NCBI RefSeq assembly: GCF_022637555.1
Contig: NZ_CP093342.1
Span: 2,976,001-3,040,000, forward strand
DNA from: Microbacterium sp. H1-D42
GTDB lineage: Bacteria; Actinomycetota; Actinomycetes; Actinomycetales; Microbacteriaceae
Length of the DNA stretch: 64,000 nt
Reading direction: 5' to 3'
Both the position numbers and the translations under genes were made by a program. This document shows positions 58,417 through 64,000 of this stretch, one piece after another (the stretch's first letter is position 1; every line of letters starts with the position of its first letter). The notes below the pieces were generated by a model. The model searched no databases, was not told where the DNA came from, and saw only the letters and a program-made list of their open reading frames with translations.

Positions 58417-59276
58417 CCCGCATCGGAGCCGTGTTCAACCCGTACCACCACGCGCCAGAAGAGCTGCGTGCCGCGGTGCAGGTCGCCGAAGCGGCGGGGG
58501 TGCCCGAGCTCTGGCTGTGGGAGGACTGCTTCCGCGAATCGGGCTACGCCTCGGCGGCCGCCGCGCTCGCCTGGAGCGAGAACCTGCGCATCGGACTCGG
58601 CATCGCTCCGCTGCCGCTGCGCAATGTGGCTGTCACGGCGATGGAGATCGCGACGATCGAGCGGATGTTCCCCGGCCGGTTCCTGCCTGGCCTCGGGCAC
58701 GGCGTGCAGTCGTGGATGGCCCAGGTGGGTGCGAAGGTCGCCTCGCCGCTGACCCTCATGCGCGAGCAGGTCACGGCGCTGCGCGCCCTGCTCGCGGGCG
58801 AAGAGGTGAGCATGTCTGGGCGGTACGTGACGCTCGACGCCGTCCGTCTGGACTGGCCGGTCGACTCGGCACCGCCGGTGTACGCCGCCGGTCAGGGCGC
58901 GAAGACACTCGCGCTGACCGGCGAGATCGCTGACGGCACGGTGCTGGTCTCGGGCCTGACGCCGGCCGAAGTCGGCGCGCAGGTCGCACAGGTGCGAGCG
59001 GGCCGGGCTGCGGGTCTCGGAGGCGACACGACGGTCGTCGCGTATGTCACCGCCGCGTTCGGAGACGGTGCCGCAGCGCGCGTCATCGCGCAGCACGGCG
59101 ATGACGCCGTCGAGGTCAGCCGGGGGCTGTGCGGCACGCCGGCCGAGGTCGCCGCCGGCGTCGCCGGTTTCACGGAGGTGGGAGTGGATGCTGTCATCCT
59201 CGATCCCGCCGCGGACGAGCCCGACTTCCACGGGTTCCTTCGCGCAGCCGGAGAGGTCGCGCGGATCGTCGGCTGA
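58413..59276 (+). CDS. LLM-class flavin-dependent oxidoreductase
   Basis: A 287-aa luciferase-like TIM-barrel monooxygenase or F420-dependent reductase. Supporting regions are LWLWEDCFRESGYASAAAALAWSENLRIGLGIAPLPLRN, MEIATIERMFPGRFLPGLGHGVQSWM and the cofactor loop PPVYAAGQGAKTLALTGEIADG. ATG 58413 is chosen because GAGGTG precedes it and the longer frame contains no domain. It stops three bases before the convergent RpiR stop. Whether FMN or F420 is used is open. Confidence 0.87.
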   Translation: MTRIGAVFNPYHHAPEELRAAVQVAEAAGVPELWLWEDCFRESGYASAAAALAWSENLRIGLGIAPLPLRNVAVTAMEIATIERMFPGRFLPGLGHGVQSWMAQVGAKVASPLTLMREQVTALRALLAGEEVSMSGRYVTLDAVRLDWPVDSAPPVYAAGQGAKTLALTGEIADGTVLVSGLTPAEVGAQVAQVRAGRAAGLGGDTTVVAYVTAAFGDGAAARVIAQHGDDAVEVSRGLCGTPAEVAAGVAGFTEVGVDAVILDPAADEPDFHGFLRAAGEVARIVG

Positions 59277-59279
59277 CGA

Positions 59280-60140
59280 CTACTCCAGGATGCCTCCGCC
59301 GAGCATCGACAGCGCCGCGGCCTGCGCCTCGCGGCCGCGTTCGCCGCGATAGACGACGAACTGCTCGACGAGCAGCTCGATCAGCAGCATGAGCGCCGCA
59401 CGCGACGTGTGGATGAGTTCGTCCTGGAAGCTCTCGTTGATCGGCGGCACCACGAGCGCCACGTCTGCAGCATCCGCCACTGCCGAACGAGCGAACGAGG
59501 TGATCGCGACGACTTTCGCGCCACCCTTCTTCGCCGCGCCGATGCCCTCGAGCGTGGAGCGGTTCGCGCCGGAGCCCGAGATCACCACGCACAGCGAGTC
59601 GGGTCCGAGTTGGCGTGCGGAGATCTGCTGGGACAGCGCGTCCATGAGGATCTCGGCGGGGCGCCCGGCAGAGTTCAGGCGCAGCACCAGGTCGATTCCG
59701 AGCGAGCCGGACAGGCCGTTCGCGAGCACGAGCACACGCTGCGATCGGTCCAGCAGCGACATGAACTGCTGCACGTCGTCCTCGGTGAGCGCGGCGGCCG
59801 TGTTGCTCAGGCGCGCCGCGAATCGGCTCACCCCTGCGCGGACGGCGCCGAGCATGGTGCCATCGGCTTCGCCGGTGTCGACCGACTCCAGCGCGAGCTC
59901 CTGTGCGAGCGCGACGCGCAGTTGAGGGTAGCCCTCGTATCCGAGCGACTGCGCCGCGCGGATCACCGTCGTGCGCCCGACCCCGACCGCGTCGGCGAGT
60001 TCCTGCGCTGTGCGCTCGACCGTGGCACCGCGGTCGGCCATGATCGCTTCGGTGACGCGCCGCTCCCCCGGCTGCAGCGATGGCGTCAGCGCCGCGATGC
60101 GGGCCAGCGGAGGCGCGTCAGACGACCCGTGCCAGTTCAC
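59280..60140 (-). CDS. RpiR/MurR-family regulator (HTH + SIS)
   Basis: A 286-aa regulator. The N-terminal HTH_6 is VERTAQELADAVGVGRTTVIRAAQSLGYEGYPQLR (residues about 40-75), followed by a SIS phosphosugar-binding domain (about 125-255; VISGSGANRSTLEGIGAAKKGGAKVVAITS). It starts at GTG 60140, 23 bases inside the end of the permease gene, and is the last gene of the phn-type operon. It may sense a phosphorylated metabolite linked to the transported compound. Confidence 0.88.
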   Translation of the reverse strand: MNWHGSSDAPPLARIAALTPSLQPGERRVTEAIMADRGATVERTAQELADAVGVGRTTVIRAAQSLGYEGYPQLRVALAQELALESVDTGEADGTMLGAVRAGVSRFAARLSNTAAALTEDDVQQFMSLLDRSQRVLVLANGLSGSLGIDLVLRLNSAGRPAEILMDALSQQISARQLGPDSLCVVISGSGANRSTLEGIGAAKKGGAKVVAITSFARSAVADAADVALVVPPINESFQDELIHTSRAALMLLIELLVEQFVVYRGERGREAQAAALSMLGGGILE

Positions 60141-60936
60141 CTGAACGGTCTCCTTCCATGATCCGGCGGCGCACAGCCCCCGAGATCGCGTCGATGATCA
60201 TGGTCACGACAACCACCACGATCAGCAGCATGCCGACGGTGTCCCACTCGCGGAACTGCGTGTAGTTCGCGAGCATACTGCCGATGCCGCCGGCGCCGAC
60301 CATGCCGAGGACGGCCGAGGTGCGGATGTTGATCTCGAAGCGGTAGAGCGCGAACGACATGAGTGCAGGGGCGACCGCCGGCCACAGCGCCCACCGGGTG
60401 ACCTCTGAGGTCGTCCCTCCCGCCGCGCGGACGGCTTCGGAGGCGCCTTCCTCTGCGGATTCGATCGTCTCGTAGACCCACTTGGCCTGCGTGCCAATGC
60501 CGGCGATCCCGAGTGCGAGCATTCCCGTGAACGGGGTGAGGCCGGTGACGGTGAGCAGGATGAGCGCGATGATCACCTCGGGGATGGCGCGGATGAGCGC
60601 GAAGCCCCCGCGCAGCACGGTCCGCAGCCACGCCGGTCCGACGCCGCGCGCGGCGAGTATCCCGAGCGGGATGGAGACCACGACGCAGAGGATCGCACCG
60701 AGCCAGGCCATCGAGATGGAGCGCCACATCTCCACGAGCGCGCGCGGCAGCTTCTCCCAGTTCGGGGGCGCGAACATCAGGCCGAAGTACTTCGCCACGT
60801 TCTCGGGGATCTTCGGCACGTCTGACCACGGGATCTGCAGTCCGACGGTCGCGGCGATGATGATGATCCCGGCGAGGAGCGCGAAGACGGTCGGCCACAG
60901 CCGCGAGGGCCGACGGGGCACCGAAAGAGAGGTCAT
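60118..60936 (-). CDS. phnE: PhnE-type ABC permease, second copy
   Basis: A 272-aa permease with about six transmembrane segments. The PhnE-type EAA region is YETIESAEEGASEAVRAAGGTTSEVTRWALWPAVAP, and the C-terminal GMVGAGGIGSMLANYTQFREWDTVGMLL is typical of phosphonate permeases. GGAGG lies before the ATG at 60936, which overlaps the first permease stop by ATGA. It probably forms a heterodimer with the permease at 60933-61772. Confidence 0.88.
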   Translation of the reverse strand: MTSLSVPRRPSRLWPTVFALLAGIIIIAATVGLQIPWSDVPKIPENVAKYFGLMFAPPNWEKLPRALVEMWRSISMAWLGAILCVVVSIPLGILAARGVGPAWLRTVLRGGFALIRAIPEVIIALILLTVTGLTPFTGMLALGIAGIGTQAKWVYETIESAEEGASEAVRAAGGTTSEVTRWALWPAVAPALMSFALYRFEINIRTSAVLGMVGAGGIGSMLANYTQFREWDTVGMLLIVVVVVTMIIDAISGAVRRRIMEGDRSGELARVV

Positions 60937-61772
60937 GCGAGCCTCCTTCGCAGCGCGTTCGAGATCAGTTCGATGAGGACGACGACGACGAGGATCTCGA
61001 GGATGATCACCGAGACGTCGCCGTAGGCATAGAAGTTGCGGCGCTCGTCGAGGAGCCTGCCGATGCCGCCGGCGCCGACGAATCCGAGGATGGCCGAGAT
61101 GCGCACGTTGAGTTCGAGCGTGTAGAGCCACTGATTGGCGAACAGCGGCATGGTCTGCGGCAGAGCGGTGGTGCGGTTGATCTGGAACTGGGTGCCGCCT
61201 GCGGCCTTGCCCGCTTCCATGTAGCCGTGATCGGCCGAGTCGATCGCCTCAGAGACCAGCTTCACGATGATTCCGATGTCGAAGAGCACCAGGGTGATCA
61301 GCCCGGGCAGCACACCGACTCCGACCATCGCGACCAGCACGGCCGCGTAGACGAGGTCCGGCACTGAGCGCACGACGTTCACGACGGTGCGGACGATGAC
61401 GCGGCTGAGGCGGTTGGGGTTCGTGGGCTTGGATGCCCACAGCGTCAGCGGCACCGAGATGATCGCCGCGACCACCGCGCCCACCAGAGCCATCTGCAGC
61501 GTCTCGAGCATCGGGTCGATGGTGCGGGGCAGGAAGGCCCAGTTCGGCTGCAGCATCTGCGCGAGCTTCTTGGCGCCGTTCGTCCAGTGCTTCGCGATCG
61601 ATGCGAGATCGATCTCGACGCCGCCGATCGCCGGGAGGCAGGTGGCGATGGTGAACGCGACCAGCACCGCGACGATGAGGACCGTCCGCCGCAGGTTGCG
61701 CGGTTTCGGGGGCAGGTCGTGCCGGGGTGGTGTCTGCTGCGAGGGCGGAGCCCCGAGGGCGGATGCACTCAT
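60933..61772 (-). CDS. phnE: PhnE-type ABC permease, first copy
   Basis: A 279-aa permease of the phosphonate/phosphite importer family. About six transmembrane segments are seen, with the EAA region [37 protein letters not shown] and [29 protein letters not shown] near the end. Its ATG overlaps the phnC stop by four bases. The proline-rich N-terminus (residues 1-28) is cytoplasmic. Confidence 0.88.
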   Translation of the reverse strand: MSASALGAPPSQQTPPRHDLPPKPRNLRRTVLIVAVLVAFTIATCLPAIGGVEIDLASIAKHWTNGAKKLAQMLQPNWAFLPRTIDPMLETLQMALVGAVVAAIISVPLTLWASKPTNPNRLSRVIVRTVVNVVRSVPDLVYAAVLVAMVGVGVLPGLITLVLFDIGIIVKLVSEAIDSADHGYMEAGKAAGGTQFQINRTTALPQTMPLFANQWLYTLELNVRISAILGFVGAGGIGRLLDERRNFYAYGDVSVIILEILVVVVLIELISNALRRRLA

Positions 61773-62554
61773 CCGGCGGTGCCCATCTGGTCGCGCACCT
61801 GGATCGGGCGCCCGTAGATCTGCTCGAAGTCGGCATCGGTGGCATCCTGGGCCGGGCCGTCGTAGACGATCTCGCCGGCACGAAGGCCGATCATGCGGGT
61901 CGTGTACTCGCGAGCGAGGTCCATCATGTGGATGTTGACCATCACCGTCAGCCCGCGCTCGGCGTTGATCCGGCGCAGATCGCTCATGACGGCGTGCGCC
62001 GTGGGCGGGTCGAGCGAGGCGACCGGCTCGTCGGCGAGCATGATGCTGGGCTCCTGCGAGAGCGCGCGGGCGATGGCGACGCGCTGCTTCTGTCCGCCGG
62101 AGAGGGCTCCGCCGCGTGCCCAGACCTTCTCGAGCATGCCGACCGAGTCGAGGGCCGTGAGGGCGATCTCGCGGTCGTCCGGTGAGGGGATGCCCAGCAG
62201 ATTGCGCCAGGCGGGGGCGTGCGCGAAGCGGCCGACGAGCACGTTGTGGTAGACGTCGGTGCGCTCAGCCAGGTTGAAGCCCTGGAAGATCATGCCGATG
62301 TGTCCACGCAGTTCGCGCAGCGCCCGCCCGCGCAGGGCGGTGACCTCGTGCGGGCCCACGGCGACGGTGCCGCCGGTGGCCCGCACGAGCCCGTTGATGG
62401 TGCGGATGAGGGTGGACTTGCCCGAGCCGGACAAGCCGACGATCGAGACCATCTCACCCGCTTCGATCCGCAGGGAGGCCTCCTTCAGAGCGCGGGTGCC
62501 GTTCGGATAGGTGACCGAGACGCGGTCGAGCTCTACGTGCCAGGAGGTTTCCAT
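61769..62554 (-). CDS. phnC: PhnC-type ABC transporter ATP-binding protein
   Basis: A 261-aa ATPase. Walker A is GLSGSGKST, the signature is [15 protein letters not shown], Walker B is [12 protein letters not shown] and NIHMMDLA is the H-loop. The phosphonate-family feature [35 protein letters not shown] is present. It energises uptake through the two PhnE permeases. Confidence 0.9.
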   Translation of the reverse strand: METSWHVELDRVSVTYPNGTRALKEASLRIEAGEMVSIVGLSGSGKSTLIRTINGLVRATGGTVAVGPHEVTALRGRALRELRGHIGMIFQGFNLAERTDVYHNVLVGRFAHAPAWRNLLGIPSPDDREIALTALDSVGMLEKVWARGGALSGGQKQRVAIARALSQEPSIMLADEPVASLDPPTAHAVMSDLRRINAERGLTVMVNIHMMDLAREYTTRMIGLRAGEIVYDGPAQDATDADFEQIYGRPIQVRDQMGTAG

Positions 62555-62576
62555 GCGTTCTTCTCTACAGGGTGGG

Positions 62577-63587
62577 TCAGTTGGAGAACTTCTGCAGGAT
62601 CTCGCCGTAGCGGTCGATCTCGTCCTGGTTGGTCTCTGCCGTCCAGTCGGTGAGGCTCACGAGGTCGGTCATGACCTGCTTGGCCTCATCGGACGAGTCG
62701 ACGTAGCCGTCCATCAGCTTGGTGAGCTTGGCGACCAGGTCGTCGGGCAGGCTGCTGCTGACGGCGACGCCGCCGTTGGGGATCATGTCGGTGTAGGCGA
62801 AGGCCACGACCTTGTCGGCGACATCGGGGGCTTCGGTGAGCACGCTGGAGCGCGCGTCCCAGAATCCGAAGGCCACCTCGGCGTCGCCGTTGTACACGGC
62901 GAGCACGGCGTTGTTGTTGCCTTCGACGGGCACCTGGGTGATGTCCTTGTCGGTGTCGATTCCGGCGGCCTGCATCGCGACGACCGGGTACTGGTAGCCG
63001 GCGGGCGACGTTGCTGCCTGCAGCGCGACCTTGGTGCCCTTGTCGATCTTCTCGAGTGAGTCGATGGCGGCGGGGCCGGTGCCGGTCGAGGCTTCGCCCG
63101 CCTTCTCGATCCCGTTGCAGAAGCTGAGCTCGACGTCGTTGGCTGCGTACTTCGCCTTGACCGGCTCGTCGTCGCAGTACTTGTCGGGGTTGTTCGTGTA
63201 GGCGACCGATGCGTACGAGCTCGCGCCGAAGCGCACGTCGCGCAGGATCAGCTCGGCGTCGTACTGGTTGATCGCGTTGTAGAGCGACCCGGCGTCGGTG
63301 ATGATGACCTGGGCCTGGTCGGCGCCGAGTGCTTCGACCGTGGCTGCGTAGTTGCTGGCCACGACACCGTTGACCTTGATGCCGAGTTCGTCACTGAGGT
63401 AGCTGGTCAGCGGAGTGAGCGCCTCTGCGAGGTCGGCGTTCTCGGTCGAGGGCACGAGCGAGATGGTGATCTCCTCGGGCCATGCAGAGTCGGATGCTCC
63501 GGAGTCGGCGCTGTCGGCTGCACTGCAACCGGTGAGGACGAGTGCTGCTGCGGCGAAGATGCTCGCGGCGACGATGGGCTTGCGCAT
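62577..63587 (-). CDS. phnD: PhnD-type phosphate/phosphonate-binding lipoprotein
   Basis: A 336-aa extracellular binding lipoprotein with signal peptide and lipobox LTGC (Cys at about residue 22). The mature domain has PhnD-family features: [46 protein letters not shown] at the start, then [13 protein letters not shown] and [23 protein letters not shown]. The ligand could be a phosphonate, phosphite or hypophosphite; no C-P lyase or phosphite dehydrogenase gene is in view. ATG 63587 has AAAGG about eleven bases upstream. Confidence 0.87.
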   Translation of the reverse strand: MRKPIVAASIFAAAALVLTGCSAADSADSGASDSAWPEEITISLVPSTENADLAEALTPLTSYLSDELGIKVNGVVASNYAATVEALGADQAQVIITDAGSLYNAINQYDAELILRDVRFGASSYASVAYTNNPDKYCDDEPVKAKYAANDVELSFCNGIEKAGEASTGTGPAAIDSLEKIDKGTKVALQAATSPAGYQYPVVAMQAAGIDTDKDITQVPVEGNNNAVLAVYNGDAEVAFGFWDARSSVLTEAPDVADKVVAFAYTDMIPNGGVAVSSSLPDDLVAKLTKLMDGYVDSSDEAKQVMTDLVSLTDWTAETNQDEIDRYGEILQKFSN

Positions 63588-63649
63588 GCGCGTATTACCT
63601 TTCGGTGCTGAGGTGAAGAGGGGTGATGCGGAAGAGCGGTGTTGCAGGG

Positions 63650-64000
63650 TCAAGCCGGAGTGCTGAGTGCCGAGGCGGCCCAGCGATGGATGTCGGGGGT
63701 GAGCTGCGCGAGCGTCGTGCCGCGCATGGTCGGGGTTGCGTCCGACGTCTCGGCGGTGGCTCCGACGAGCGCGGTGTCGGCACCGAGCGCCTGCGCCGGC
63801 GCGAGGTCGAACGCGAAGATGTCGCCGATCGAGAGTACGGGGCCGTCGGTGAGAGCGGCCTTCAGGATCGGCTCGAGGCCGGTCGGCTTGCCGACGGTGA
63901 AATGCGTGGCGGCGAAGCGGCCGGTGAGGCCCCAGGTGTCCAGCAGCGCCGGAATGCCCGCGCCGGGTGCGTTGGTCGCAAGGATGATGCGGATGCCGGG
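63650..64000 (-). CDS. HAD-family hydrolase (partial, C-terminal 116 residues)
   Basis: The visible C-terminal part contains HAD motif II (LATNAPGAG), motif III Lys (GKPTG) and motif IV (SIGDIFAFDLAPAQALGADTALVG). The nucleophile Asp region lies beyond the window. It is upstream of phnD by 62 bases on the same strand, so probably the first or an early gene of the operon. A phosphatase acting on the imported compound is plausible, but the family member cannot be fixed from the fragment. Confidence 0.7.
   Translation of the reverse strand, partial: PGIRIILATNAPGAGIPALLDTWGLTGRFAATHFTVGKPTGLEPILKAALTDGPVLSIGDIFAFDLAPAQALGADTALVGATAETSDATPTMRGTTLAQLTPDIHRWAASALSTPA

Overview
The window looks like a chromosomal segment of a high-GC actinobacterium of the Microbacteriaceae, most likely Microbacterium or a close relative. 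Pointers are a complete C50-carotenoid operon (crtE-crtB-crtI-crtYe-crtYf-crtEb with idi), a DUF222/HNH '13E12'-type gene, many ATGA start/stop overlaps, and several genes whose start codon lies 6-7 nt after a -10 hexamer without a Shine-Dalgarno site (leaderless). I saw no prophage, insertion sequence or CRISPR array.

Layout. 0-5.7 kb (minus): carotenoid operon, divergent from a MarR-type regulator (5804) across a perfect 9-bp inverted repeat. 6.4-12 kb: small solitary genes (UBP zinc finger, SDR, VOC, a HIT gene with its middle missing, tyrosine phosphatase, GNAT, MarR, two unknowns). 12.1-21.2 kb: DUF222-HNH gene under an SOS-like box, flotillin, hrpB, an ABC-2 exporter, sdaA and tRNA-Arg(ACG).

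21.9-49.7 kb is a large carbohydrate region that reads as a type II arabinogalactan utilisation locus. Secreted enzymes are a Tat-exported GH95 and a 1423-residue GH30-ricin-GH43 protein. They are followed by a WxL-like surface protein and a membrane-anchored DUF916 (WxL-interacting) protein. A LacI repressor sits beside an oligosaccharide ABC importer and an intracellular GH35 beta-galactosidase. Galactonate genes dgoD and dgoA, an SDR and two GntR regulators lie on one side. An AraF-like sugar ABC importer, an L-arabinonate-type dehydratase, a DHDPS-family enzyme, a GntR and an aldose epimerase lie on the other. Three promoter regions in this locus each carry two copies of a TGTnnACGTnnACA palindrome, so one LacI protein probably coordinates import, extracellular digestion and pentose catabolism.

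49.6-64 kb: metS-metP amino-acid transporter; a 38-residue Cys-rich peptide behind a CsoR-like palindrome; a GntR, Nramp-like transporter and idonate dehydrogenase unit; a Gfo/Idh plus TIM-barrel isomerase pair divergent from a TetR across a perfect 20-bp palindrome; an LLM flavin oxidoreductase coupled to an 18-codon leaderless ORF; and a PhnCDE-type importer with a RpiR regulator and a HAD hydrolase cut by the window edge.

No gene-free stretch exceeds 300 bases. The longest are 11376-11640 (an orphan hairpin and a leaderless promoter) and 41169-41414 (operators and a terminator). All assignments come from reading the sequence and remembered family features; no database search was run.
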